Below, piece after piece: positions 16,418 to 25,346 of a stretch of 64,000 bases of DNA. The stretch lies in contig NZ_CP028884.1 in the NCBI RefSeq assembly GCF_003606285.1, positions 248,001 through 312,000 on the forward strand. Reading direction: 5' to 3'. How positions within the stretch are numbered: position 1 is the stretch's first letter; the number at the start of each line of letters is the position of its first letter. A program made the position numbers and the translations under genes. The notes under the pieces are model-generated. The model searched no databases. It saw only the letters and a list, made by a program, of their open reading frames with translations, and had not been told where the DNA came from. Source of the stretch: Borrelia turcica IST7. Lineage in GTDB: Bacteria > Spirochaetota > Spirochaetia > Borreliales > Borreliaceae.

Positions 16418-17026
16418 ATGCATATAATACTAGAATTTATAGATCTCAATATAGGCTATGCTCCCATGGTATTCTTTACACTACTTATCCTTGCGGGATT
16501 TAACATTCCAATTTCCGAGGATGCAATAGTAATAATGGGTGGCATACTTTCTAGTCGAAAAAGTGAATACACAATCTTAATATTTTTAGGAATTTTCTGG
16601 GGAGCATATATTGGCGATATAATTTCATTTTACATAGGAAGATTTTTAGCATATAAACTATTTAGGAAAGAAACAAAAGTTAACAAACTCATAGATACAA
16701 TGAATTACTACTATGGAAAATATGGAAGTTTAACTCTCTTTTTGGGCAGATTTATTCCATTTGGTGTCAGAAATGCAATATTTATATCCGCAGGAATGGG
16801 AAACATGAGGCCTCGTCATTTCCTTTTAGCTGATTTCTTTGCAGCTATTATATCAATTACAATTTACTTTACTTTAAGCTTTAAAATAGGAGAATCATTT
16901 AAAATGATATTTCCTAAAATAAAAATAATACTATTAATAGCATTTATCGCATTATCCATAATAATTTTAATTGTGTTTTTTATAAAGAATAAAAAAACAC
17001 AAAAAGTTGACAAACATTTTAAATAA
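16418..17026 (+). CDS. DedA/SNARE-associated family membrane protein
   Basis: Integral inner-membrane protein, 202 aa, of the DedA family, whose members are thought to act as lipid flippases, notably of undecaprenyl phosphate, and to keep the membrane potential. Seen: IPISEDAIVIMGG near residue 28, the acidic/aromatic region WGAYIGDIISFYIGRF near 68, and FLGRFIPFGVRNAIFISAGM near 106, which carries the family's key Arg. Four to five hydrophobic segments. It follows pcs by 10 bases. Its last codons contain the -35 of the next tRNA promoter. The exact substrate is unknown. Confidence 0.87.
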   Translation: MHIILEFIDLNIGYAPMVFFTLLILAGFNIPISEDAIVIMGGILSSRKSEYTILIFLGIFWGAYIGDIISFYIGRFLAYKLFRKETKVNKLIDTMNYYYGKYGSLTLFLGRFIPFGVRNAIFISAGMGNMRPRHFLLADFFAAIISITIYFTLSFKIGESFKMIFPKIKIILLIAFIALSIIILIVFFIKNKKTQKVDKHFK

Positions 17027-17036
17027 AAAATATAAT
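17007..17036 (+). promoter_or_regulatory. Consensus promoter of tRNA-Leu, partly inside dedA
   Basis: TTGACA at 17007-17012 and TATAAT at 17031-17036 with an 18-base spacer: both hexamers perfect. The -35 lies within the last codons of dedA and the -10 just after its stop. Transcription would start a few bases before the mature tRNA 5' end at 17046. Confidence 0.75.
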
Positions 17037-17045
17037 TGTTTGTAC

Positions 17046-17129
17046 GCTGTGGTGGTGGAAGTGGTAGACACGCTAGCTTGAGGGGCTAGTGGGTGAAAGC
17101 TCGTGCTGGTTCAAGTCCAGTCCACAGCA
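17046..17129 (+). tRNA. tRNA-Leu (GAG)
   Basis: 84-base class II tRNA. Acceptor arms GCTGTGG and CCACAGC pair over 7 bp with discriminator A at 17129. The D-arm region is TGGTGGAAGTGGTAGACAC; anticodon stem CTAGC/GCTAG encloses the loop TTGAGGG with anticodon GAG at 17080-17082. A long variable arm and the T loop TTCAAGT follow. CCA is not encoded. It reads CTC and CTT leucine codons and lies, fittingly, just upstream of leuS. Confidence 0.96.
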
Positions 17130-17186
17130 TTATTCAAAAGAACCTTACCCTCATTAATTCAAGTTAGTAAAGAATTAAAACATCAA

Positions 17187-17215
17187 TTTACTTTTCAATA
17201 AAATAGCTATAAAAT
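17187..17215 (+). promoter_or_regulatory. Probable promoter of leuS
   Basis: TTTACT at 17187-17192 (4 of 6), a 17-base spacer and TAAAAT at 17210-17215 (5 of 6), about 55 bases before the leuS start. The 140-base gap holds nothing else that I recognise; no T-box-like leader is visible. Confidence 0.45.
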
Positions 17216-17269
17216 GTAGAAATAGTGTAAAATTTTTTAAAATAACGATTTCATTCACTGAGAGGCTAA

Positions 17270-19798
17270 ATGTCTGAATACAGTTTCAAACAAATAGAAA
17301 AAAAATGGCAAGATTATTGGGATAAACATAAAACATACAAAGTTGATGAAGATCCGAGTATTCCTAAAGAGAAAAGAATTTACATTCTTGACATGTTTCC
17401 TTACCCTTCAGCTAATGGACTTCATGTCGGACACCCCGAAGGTTACACCGCAACTGATATATTAGCAAGATATAAACTTTTAAATGGATTTAATGTACTT
17501 CATCCAATGGGATTTGATAGTTTTGGACTTCCTGCAGAGAATTATGCAATACAAACAGGAACTCATCCAAAAAAAATAACAGAAGATAACATTAAGAAAT
17601 TTAAAGAACAAATTAAAGCATTAGGATTTGCATATGACTGGGATAGAGAAATTAGAACTCATGATGAGAACTACTACAGGTGGACACAATGGATATTTCT
17701 AAAATTATATAAAAAGGGTTTAGCTTACACAAAAGAAATGCCTGTTTGGTATTGTCCTACTCTTGGAACAGTATTATCAAATGAAGAAGTTATACAAACA
17801 TCTAGCGGTCCAAAGTCTGAACGAGGGCTACACAAGGTAGAACGGAAACCCTTAAGACAATGGATACTTAAAATCACAGAATATGCAGAAAGATTAATTG
17901 AAGACCTTAAGGAGGTAGACTGGCCTGAATCGGTTAAAGAAATGCAGAAAAACTGGATTGGAAAATCAATAGGAGCTGAAATCGAATTTGAAGTAAAGGA
18001 CAGCAAAGAAAGAATTAAAGTATTTACTACAAGACCAGATACAATCTTTGGTGTAACCTATTTAGTTCTAGCACCAGAGAATAAAATAGTAGATAAAATA
18101 ACGAAAGATGAACTTAAACCCCTTATATCAGATTACAGAAATAAAGAATATCTTAAAAGCGACCTTGAAAGAACTTCTCTTGAAAAAGATAAAACAGGAC
18201 TATTCACAGGAGCCTATGCTATTAATCCAATTACTCAAGAAGAAATCCCAATATGGATAGGTAGTTATGTACTTGGATCTTACGGAACTGGGGCTGTAAT
18301 GAGTGTTCCAGCACATGATGAGAGAGATTTTGAATTTGCTAAAAAGTACAATTTAGAAATAAGACAAGTAGTTTCAAAGACAGGAAATAACGAAATACTA
18401 GAAAAAGCATTTATTGAAGATGGGGTTTCTGTTAACACACCTAAAGAATTTAATAATCTACAAACTAGCGAAGTAAAAGAAAGAGTAATAGAATGGCTCA
18501 TTAGGAATAACAAGGGAAAGAAAAAGGTTAATTACAAACTTAGAGATTGGGTTTTTTCAAGGCAGAGATACTGGGGCGAACCTATTCCTATTTTACTTGA
18601 TGAGAAACTAGATGAAACACCACTAGAAGAAGATGAATTACCTCTAAGACTCCCAGAAATAGAAAATTATAAACCATCAGGTACAGGTGAATCTCCTTTA
18701 GCAAGAGTTCACGACTGGGTAAATGTAAAATATAATGGAAAAATATACAAGAGAGAAACAAATACAATGCCTCAATGGGCGGGCTCCTGTTGGTACTATC
18801 TTCGCTATCTTGACCCAAATAATGAAAAAGAATTTGCTAGTAAAGAAAAAATTAACTACTGGATGCCAGTTGATCTTTATATTGGAGGTGCTGAGCACTC
18901 CGTATTACATCTCTTATACGCAAGATTTTGGCACAAAGTACTATATGATTTAGGATATGTTAACACAAAAGAACCATTTACGAAACTTATAAATCAAGGA
19001 ATGATAACATCATTTGCATATCAAGATGAAAACGGAATTCTCATTCCTAATGATGAGGTCATACAGAAAGACAATAAATTTTTTTCCAAAAGTAATAACA
19101 AAGAATTAAAACAAATAGTTGCTAAAATGTCAAAATCATTAAAAAACGTAATAAACCCAGATGACATTATTAATGAATATGGAGCTGACTCAATGAGAAT
19201 TTATGAAATGTTCATGGGACCTTTAACTGATTCAAAACCTTGGAATACACAAGGACTAATTGGAATTTTTAGATTTTTAAATAAAATCTGGGCTATTAAG
19301 AATAAAGAACTAGTAACAGAGACAGCCCCTAGGGGAATCATATCCGAACTTCACAAAACAATAAAAAAAGTAACAGAAGATATAGAAAATCTAAATTTCA
19401 ACACCGCAATATCATCATTAATGATATTTGTAAATGAACTTTTAAAATATGATAAAAACTATAAAGAAATATTTAACCCCCTTACTATCATACTATCACC
19501 ATTTGCACCCCACTTAGGAGAAGAATTGTGGGAGTATATAGGAGAATCCTCTAGCATATTTAAGAATGCAAAATGGCCAAAATATAATCAAAGTCTTATT
19601 ATTGATGAAACAAGAGAAATTGTATTGCAAGTCAATGGCAAAATAAGAGACAAAATTGTACTAAGTAAAGGAACAGATGAGGATATTCTTAAGGAAATTG
19701 CACTAAAAAATAACAAAATTATACAAAATATAGAAAACAAACAAATACTCAAAATAATTACGGTTAAAGATAAGCTTATAAACATAGTAATAAAATAA
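17270..19798 (+). CDS. leuS: Leucyl-tRNA synthetase
   Basis: Class I aminoacyl-tRNA synthetase that charges tRNA-Leu. The HIGH motif appears as HVGH in PYPSANGLHVGHPEGY near residue 50, and KMSKS as AKMSKSLKN near 625. The CP1 editing domain carries the threonine-rich TTRPDTIFGVTY near 248 and the Asp of GTGAVMSVPAHDERDF near 340. 842 aa is normal for bacterial LeuRS. The RBS GAGAGG lies 6 bases upstream of the ATG. It ends 10 bases before the RND exporter gene, suggesting a shared transcript. Confidence 0.97.
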   Translation: MSEYSFKQIEKKWQDYWDKHKTYKVDEDPSIPKEKRIYILDMFPYPSANGLHVGHPEGYTATDILARYKLLNGFNVLHPMGFDSFGLPAENYAIQTGTHPKKITEDNIKKFKEQIKALGFAYDWDREIRTHDENYYRWTQWIFLKLYKKGLAYTKEMPVWYCPTLGTVLSNEEVIQTSSGPKSERGLHKVERKPLRQWILKITEYAERLIEDLKEVDWPESVKEMQKNWIGKSIGAEIEFEVKDSKERIKVFTTRPDTIFGVTYLVLAPENKIVDKITKDELKPLISDYRNKEYLKSDLERTSLEKDKTGLFTGAYAINPITQEEIPIWIGSYVLGSYGTGAVMSVPAHDERDFEFAKKYNLEIRQVVSKTGNNEILEKAFIEDGVSVNTPKEFNNLQTSEVKERVIEWLIRNNKGKKKVNYKLRDWVFSRQRYWGEPIPILLDEKLDETPLEEDELPLRLPEIENYKPSGTGESPLARVHDWVNVKYNGKIYKRETNTMPQWAGSCWYYLRYLDPNNEKEFASKEKINYWMPVDLYIGGAEHSVLHLLYARFWHKVLYDLGYVNTKEPFTKLINQGMITSFAYQDENGILIPNDEVIQKDNKFFSKSNNKELKQIVAKMSKSLKNVINPDDIINEYGADSMRIYEMFMGPLTDSKPWNTQGLIGIFRFLNKIWAIKNKELVTETAPRGIISELHKTIKKVTEDIENLNFNTAISSLMIFVNELLKYDKNYKEIFNPLTIILSPFAPHLGEELWEYIGESSSIFKNAKWPKYNQSLIIDETREIVLQVNGKIRDKIVLSKGTDEDILKEIALKNNKIIQNIENKQILKIITVKDKLINIVIK

Positions 19799-19808
19799 AG
19801 AGGCAGAA

Positions 19809-22097
19809 ATGAATTTTGAGAAACTAACCATTAAATACAGACTCCTTATATTCCTTATTTTCACATTAATAACTATTTTTTTAGCTTTTTTTTTGAAAAA
19901 CATAGAATTTGATTCTAATATTCTAAAGCTTATCCCAAAAACCGAAGAAACTGAGAGAATAATAGACATAGACAAAAGTAATTCACTCTTATCAACAATT
20001 GTAATATTTAAAGATAAAAAGAGTATTTTTAATAAAGAAACCTTTGAAAAAATTAATAAAGTAGCAAATGATATAACTAATATATTAAAAGTACCCCCTA
20101 ACTCTGTTACAAGCATATTTACCTACTTTCCACAATTTAAAAAAGATATTTATACAGATGAAGAAATAAATGAAATAAGAGAAAAAGTAAATTCAACATC
20201 ATTTATAAAAAATACATTCTTAAACAACGATGAAACTTTAACCTATTTTATAGTTGTTCCCACAGAAAGCGAAAAAACAAATTTTAGTAGAAGCTTAAAA
20301 AGCGAACTTGAAGAAATGGAAGCCACAATTAAAAGATATGAAACTGATGAACTTAAGCTTTATTTGACAGGAGATCTTGTAGTAAGAGAAAAAATACTCA
20401 ATTATATGGCTGACGACTTTAAATTTTTAGGTCCCTTAGCTACTCTTGTAGTCATTTTATCACTTTATCTTGTTGTAAAAAACATAGCAGGAGCCTTCAT
20501 ACCCGTACTCATTGCAACATTTGCATTAGCTTGGACTTTTGGAATTAAAGGACTTGTGAGGTCTCCTATTACTGTTCCAGAAACCACAATGATTGTATTA
20601 CTTATTTCGATTGGATGTGCTAATGCCGTACACATAATAAATGGAATACTTAAGAGAATAAAAAAAGAATCTTTTTCTAAGGAAACAATAATTACTACAA
20701 TAAAAACTTTAAGAGTACCAATACTTTTAACCTCTCTTACAACAGCTCTTGGCTTTTTGTCATTAATGACTTCATCAATTCATGCATATAGAACAATGGG
20801 AATTTTTATGGCAACAGGAGTAATTATTGGAATGATTATGTCCTTATTAGTATTACCTGGAATACTAGTTTACATTCCATTTAAACATAAAATAATAAAT
20901 AAAAGCAAAATCACCAAAAACAGCTTTCTTGAAAAACTTTCAATAATAAACCAGAAAATCACAAATTGGATACTAAGCAATAAATATCTATCGTCTATCA
21001 TAACTCTATTTATTTTATTCATATCTATTGTAGGCCTTCTAAGAATAGAAATTAACTTTGATGAAAAAGATTATTTTCAAGAATATACAAGCGTAAAGCA
21101 AACATTAAATTTGATGCAAAAAGAGATAGGAGGAATTTCAATCATTAAAATTGAAATCAAAGGCACTCCTGGAGCATTTAAAAATGCAAAAAATATGAAA
21201 AATTTGGATTTAATTACAGATAAGATTGACGCATTTAGTGATAAAACACAATCTAGCTCAATAAACGGTATCATAAGATTTATGAACTTTAAATTTAAGA
21301 AAGAAAATCCGAATGAATACAGGCTCCCTGAGAATCAACCCATATTAAATAAGCTAATTCTTTTAATTAGCAGAAGTAATTCCATTAAAAACATGACCAA
21401 AATGTATGTCAATGACGATTGGTCTCAAATATCAATTATTGTAAGAATTGATAAAAATTCAACTGAGGAAATAAAAATCTTCGCAGATTATGCAAGGAAT
21501 TTACTTAACAAGCATATGCCAGGATATGAATATCACTTCTCAGGTGCTTATGACAAAATATTGATATCTAAAACTATGGTAGCAGAACAAATTACTAATA
21601 TTATTACAACACTTAGTGCAATAACAATATTGCTAATGATATTCTTTAAATCAATTAAAACTGGAATAATCATTGCAATTCCAGTAGCATGGTCCGTATT
21701 CCTGAATTTTGCTGTAATGAGACTTTTTGGTATAACACTAAATCCTGCAACAGCAACAATTGCATCCGTTAGTATGGGTGTAGGAGTAGATTATTCAATT
21801 CACTTTTTTAATGCATTCAAATTAAATTATCAAAAAATTAACGATTATAAAAAGGCTTTACTTGAATCAATTCCCAATGTATTTAATGGAATTTTTGCAA
21901 ATTCAATATCAGTAGGTATAGGATTCTTAACATTAATATTTTCTACTTATAAAATAATCGCAACACTTGGCGCCATCATAGCTTTTACAATGCTAACAAC
22001 TTCTCTTGCTTCACTCACACTACTCCCATTACTTATTTATCTCTTCAAGCCTAAAATTAAAGCATTAAAGATAGTAAGTGAAAAAACAACATTATAA
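19809..22097 (+). CDS. RND-superfamily (MMPL-type) transporter
   Basis: 762-aa inner-membrane protein with the duplicated RND plan: a first membrane helix at ~13-32, a large exposed domain, five more helices at ~200-355, then a second helix-loop-five-helix half from ~390. Conserved segments include LISIGCANAVHIINGI and GVGVDYSIHFFNAF, the matching positions of the two halves, with the sterol-sensing-like character of MMPL/HpnN proteins. These export lipids or other hydrophobic compounds. The substrate here is unknown. It follows leuS by 10 bases with AAGAGG as RBS and converges on lon with 23 bases between the stops. Confidence 0.85.
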   Translation: MNFEKLTIKYRLLIFLIFTLITIFLAFFLKNIEFDSNILKLIPKTEETERIIDIDKSNSLLSTIVIFKDKKSIFNKETFEKINKVANDITNILKVPPNSVTSIFTYFPQFKKDIYTDEEINEIREKVNSTSFIKNTFLNNDETLTYFIVVPTESEKTNFSRSLKSELEEMEATIKRYETDELKLYLTGDLVVREKILNYMADDFKFLGPLATLVVILSLYLVVKNIAGAFIPVLIATFALAWTFGIKGLVRSPITVPETTMIVLLISIGCANAVHIINGILKRIKKESFSKETIITTIKTLRVPILLTSLTTALGFLSLMTSSIHAYRTMGIFMATGVIIGMIMSLLVLPGILVYIPFKHKIINKSKITKNSFLEKLSIINQKITNWILSNKYLSSIITLFILFISIVGLLRIEINFDEKDYFQEYTSVKQTLNLMQKEIGGISIIKIEIKGTPGAFKNAKNMKNLDLITDKIDAFSDKTQSSSINGIIRFMNFKFKKENPNEYRLPENQPILNKLILLISRSNSIKNMTKMYVNDDWSQISIIVRIDKNSTEEIKIFADYARNLLNKHMPGYEYHFSGAYDKILISKTMVAEQITNIITTLSAITILLMIFFKSIKTGIIIAIPVAWSVFLNFAVMRLFGITLNPATATIASVSMGVGVDYSIHFFNAFKLNYQKINDYKKALLESIPNVFNGIFANSISVGIGFLTLIFSTYKIIATLGAIIAFTMLTTSLASLTLLPLLIYLFKPKIKALKIVSEKTTL

Positions 22098-22120
22098 AGT
22101 AATAGAACTCAACATAATAC

Positions 22121-24541
22121 TTAAAATAATAATTTAATAACCTCATTCATATTATTGACTAGATGAAAATTTATTCCATTCTTAATGTTAATAGGTATTT
22201 CGTCAAGATCCACTTTATTTGCTATAGGAATAATAACATGCTCAACTCCACTTCGCTTAGCCGCGATTATTTTCTCTCTCAATCCTCCAATGGCCATTAC
22301 ATTTCCCGTTAATGATAATTCTCCAGTCATAGCCAAATGAGGTCTAACAGCTTTATTAAGAGCCAGTGATATAAAAGCACTGGCAATAGTAATACCAGCA
22401 GAAGGCCCATCTTTTGGAATAGCACCTTCTGGTATATGTAAGTGAATCATATACTTCTCAAAAAAAGACTTGTCTATCTTAATTTTATTTCTAATACTGT
22501 TTACATAAGTAAATGCAATATTTGCAGATTCCTTCATAACATCGCCAAGTCTACCTGTCAATTTAATCCCAGAAGACTTGGCTTCCGTTTTGACAGTCTC
22601 AATTATCAAGGTTGAACCTCCATAATTTGTCCAAGCAAGACCCATTACCATACCTGGAGACATAGCCTTGTTTAAAAATTCTTCTTTTCTAAACACAGGC
22701 ACACCAATATATTCTTCCAAATTTTCCTTAGATATTTGGTAAGATTTAATAGATTCATCCTCAACAAGCTTTCTTGCAACTTTTCTTACAATCTTCTTTA
22801 TATACTTTTCAAAATTTCTAAGCCCATTATCTCTTGCATATTCTCTAGCAATCTGAACAAGAGCTGAACCTTGAAATTTTAAAGAATCTTTACTAACTCC
22901 ATTCTCCTTTAAAACCTTAGAAATTAAATATTTTCTTGCTATTTCTATTTTCTCATCATCAACATATCCTGAAAGCTGAATTACTTCCATTCTATTTAAT
23001 AAAGGATTAGGTATTGTCTCAACAGAATTAGCTGTCAAAATAAAAAACACATTAGAAATATCAAAAGGCAAGTCTAGGTAATGATCTCTAAAATTAATAT
23101 TTTGTTCAGGGTCTAAAACTTCAAGAAGAACTGAAAATGGATCACCATAATTAGATGATGAAACTTTATCAATCTCATCTATTAAAAAAACAGGAGAATT
23201 TGTCTTTGTAATCCTTAATCCCTGAATAATCTTTCCTGGCAAAGCACCAACATAAGTCCTTCTATGTCCCTTAATCTCTGATTCATCCCTCATACCACCT
23301 ACAGAAAACCTGAAAAATTTTGTCTTAAGAACCTTAGCAATAGCTGTCCCTATTGAAGTTTTACCAACTCCAGGAGGTCCAACTAAAAGCATAATAGCTC
23401 CTCGTTGAGATTTCCTTAATTTAAGAACAGAAATATATTCAATAATCCTATCTTTAACTTCCCCCATTCCATAATGTGTCTTATCTAAAATCTTTTTTGC
23501 TTTCTGTAAATCAAATTTATCAAAATCAATCCTAGACTCTCCCCAAGGAAGATTAGTAATAAGTTCAAGATAATTTCTAACCACAATATACTCTGACGAA
23601 TTTGTCTCAAGAAATGAAAATTTTTCAAGTTCCCTCTCCACTGCTTCTAAAGCTTCACCCTTTAATGCCAAAGAGTTTATTTTAGCTTTAAGTTTCACAA
23701 AATAACTATTCTTATCATCTCCTAAACCAAGTTCAGCCTTAATAGCTTTAAGTTGTTCTTTTAAAAAGAATTCTTTTTGTTGTTTTTCTAACTTTTCCTG
23801 AATACCCCTAGTAATTTTATTTTGAATTTCAATTAAATTTAATTCTTCATAAATTAATTCTAAAACCTTTTTAAGTCTATCCTTTATACTTAAAGTCTCA
23901 AGCACTTCTTGATGAGATTCTTTTGAAGATGAAATCATTCCTGCTACAACATCACATAATCGACCCTTATCCTCAATGTTTACCATATTTAACTGAACTT
24001 CCGGCATCTTCCTATGTGAAAATATTTCTTTTGTCCTAAGCAAAATGCTACTATAGATTGCCTTTGACTGTAAATCATCTTTCTTAACTGGAATCTGCTT
24101 TAAATACTCAACCTCAATTATTGGAAAATCTTCATTAAGAACAACCTTAACAAACTTAACCCTGTCAATAGTTGAAACAAAAATATTATATCCACCATCA
24201 GGAAGATTAATTTTTTTCACTATCTTAGCAGTAATACCAACAGAATAAACATCCCGTTTATAATTGATAGCTATTTTATCGCTCTTATTTCCAGTTTTTT
24301 CTAAAAACTTATCACGCAAAACAAATAAGGAGACAATACCATTGCCCTTATTAACATAATCAACAGCTTTCATATCAGTATCAGAAACTATAATAATCGG
24401 AATAAACATACCCGGGAATATAGGGTGTGATGGAACTGCAATTAAAGGCACTCTTACAGGCTTATCAAAATGAGGTAAAATGGCAGCAGAATCATTTGAA
24501 TGCTTTTTCCCCTTAGAGTCAGTGTTTTTTAATTCTTCCAT
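22121..24541 (-). CDS. lon: ATP-dependent protease Lon (first of two types in Borrelia)
   Basis: Cytoplasmic AAA+ serine protease that removes misfolded and regulatory proteins. Domains in order: N-terminal substrate domain (~30-235), a coiled helical region, the AAA+ module with Walker A GPPGVGKTS near residue 382 and Walker B VFLIDEIDK near 443, then the protease domain with catalytic Ser in KDGPSAGIT near 705 and Lys in GLREKIIAAKRSG near 748. 806 aa is normal. The RBS AAGGAG is 10 bases before the ATG. This is the BB0253 position; Borrelia chromosomes usually carry a second lon elsewhere. Confidence 0.96.
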   Translation of the reverse strand: MEELKNTDSKGKKHSNDSAAILPHFDKPVRVPLIAVPSHPIFPGMFIPIIIVSDTDMKAVDYVNKGNGIVSLFVLRDKFLEKTGNKSDKIAINYKRDVYSVGITAKIVKKINLPDGGYNIFVSTIDRVKFVKVVLNEDFPIIEVEYLKQIPVKKDDLQSKAIYSSILLRTKEIFSHRKMPEVQLNMVNIEDKGRLCDVVAGMISSSKESHQEVLETLSIKDRLKKVLELIYEELNLIEIQNKITRGIQEKLEKQQKEFFLKEQLKAIKAELGLGDDKNSYFVKLKAKINSLALKGEALEAVERELEKFSFLETNSSEYIVVRNYLELITNLPWGESRIDFDKFDLQKAKKILDKTHYGMGEVKDRIIEYISVLKLRKSQRGAIMLLVGPPGVGKTSIGTAIAKVLKTKFFRFSVGGMRDESEIKGHRRTYVGALPGKIIQGLRITKTNSPVFLIDEIDKVSSSNYGDPFSVLLEVLDPEQNINFRDHYLDLPFDISNVFFILTANSVETIPNPLLNRMEVIQLSGYVDDEKIEIARKYLISKVLKENGVSKDSLKFQGSALVQIAREYARDNGLRNFEKYIKKIVRKVARKLVEDESIKSYQISKENLEEYIGVPVFRKEEFLNKAMSPGMVMGLAWTNYGGSTLIIETVKTEAKSSGIKLTGRLGDVMKESANIAFTYVNSIRNKIKIDKSFFEKYMIHLHIPEGAIPKDGPSAGITIASAFISLALNKAVRPHLAMTGELSLTGNVMAIGGLREKIIAAKRSGVEHVIIPIANKVDLDEIPINIKNGINFHLVNNMNEVIKLLF

Positions 24542-24566
24542 AAAAGATTAAATCTCCTTAAGCTCA

Positions 24567-24595
24567 ATTATAACAAAAGAAAATTTTTATGAAAA
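24567..24595 (-). promoter_or_regulatory. Probable lon promoter
   Basis: On the minus strand TTTTCA (24595-24590, 4 of 6), a 17-base spacer and a perfect TATAAT (24572-24567) lie 26 bases before the lon start codon. I saw no CIRCE-like inverted repeat in this 95-base divergent region. Confidence 0.5.
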
Positions 24596-24636
24596 TTCAT
24601 TTAATATTGAATTCTTTTATTATACAATAATGTATA

Positions 24637-25323
24637 ATGCAGTTTAATAAAATTAATGCTATCATAATAACTTCATATCATAAAAAGAATTATTATTTTT
24701 TAAGTTTATTTCATCCAAAAGGAATCATTAATACAATTGTTTACAGTTCCACCATAAAAAAATTTAAATCAAACATTAATACGTTAGTGAAGGCCAATTT
24801 TGAGATCGTAAAAGAAAATAATTTATGTAAAATAATAGAAGTCAATGACGAAGAATTTATTTTAAAAGATCTAACTTATGAAAAACTAATAATCATTAAT
24901 CTTTGGTTAAAATTAATTAATTTAAGTTTTGACGACGGAGAATGTTTTGAGTTATTCACAAAAGCTACAGATGTTCTTAACACTTCAACTATGGAAAAAG
25001 CATATTTAGTTGACTTACAATACAAGATAAGATTTTTAATAATAAAAGGCTTTCTCTATTTATCAAATTCATGTTTCACATGTAATAAACAAATAGAAAA
25101 TAATTATCATTATGACACGCATATTAATGGTTTTAATTGCATAAATTGTACTAGTAACAAAAATCACTATATTAATACAGAAAGTTTTAAATATTTAAAA
25201 GATACAATTCAAAAGAATATAAGTTCTTCCTTACTCATAGATTTACCCAGTAAATCAAAAGCACTTATTGAATTTATGATAAAAAATAAAATAAATGCAG
25301 AATTTGAAAAAACATTACTCTAA
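24637..25323 (+). CDS. recO: Divergent RecO-like DNA repair protein
   Basis: 228 aa, the usual length for RecO. The N-terminal ~75 residues start NKINAIIITSYHKKNYYFLSLF, the pattern of the RecO OB-fold (AIVL..Y.E.d.ll.lft). A helical middle follows, and residues ~147-175 hold CFTCNK and CINC, the four-Cys zinc site of many RecO proteins. RecO loads RecA onto SSB-coated single strands with RecR. The gene lies just before recJ, whose exonuclease acts in the same RecF-type pathway. No Shine-Dalgarno is present; a possible -10 (TACAAT, 24623-24628) sits so close to the ATG that the message may be leaderless. Identity is by pattern recognition and divergent sequence, so moderate confidence. Confidence 0.65.
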   Translation: MQFNKINAIIITSYHKKNYYFLSLFHPKGIINTIVYSSTIKKFKSNINTLVKANFEIVKENNLCKIIEVNDEEFILKDLTYEKLIIINLWLKLINLSFDDGECFELFTKATDVLNTSTMEKAYLVDLQYKIRFLIIKGFLYLSNSCFTCNKQIENNYHYDTHINGFNCINCTSNKNHYINTESFKYLKDTIQKNISSSLLIDLPSKSKALIEFMIKNKINAEFEKTLL

Positions 25324-25346
25324 ATAAAACAAACTGGAAACAAGAA

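Noticed and set aside
17130-17269. T-box or other riboswitch before leuS
   Set aside because: The leader is short and AT-rich with no specifier stem, T-box sequence or terminator; T-boxes are not expected in spirochaetes.
19703-20116. A 137-codon minus-strand frame across the leuS end and exporter start
   Set aside because: Covers two well-supported genes on the other strand and shows no family signal.
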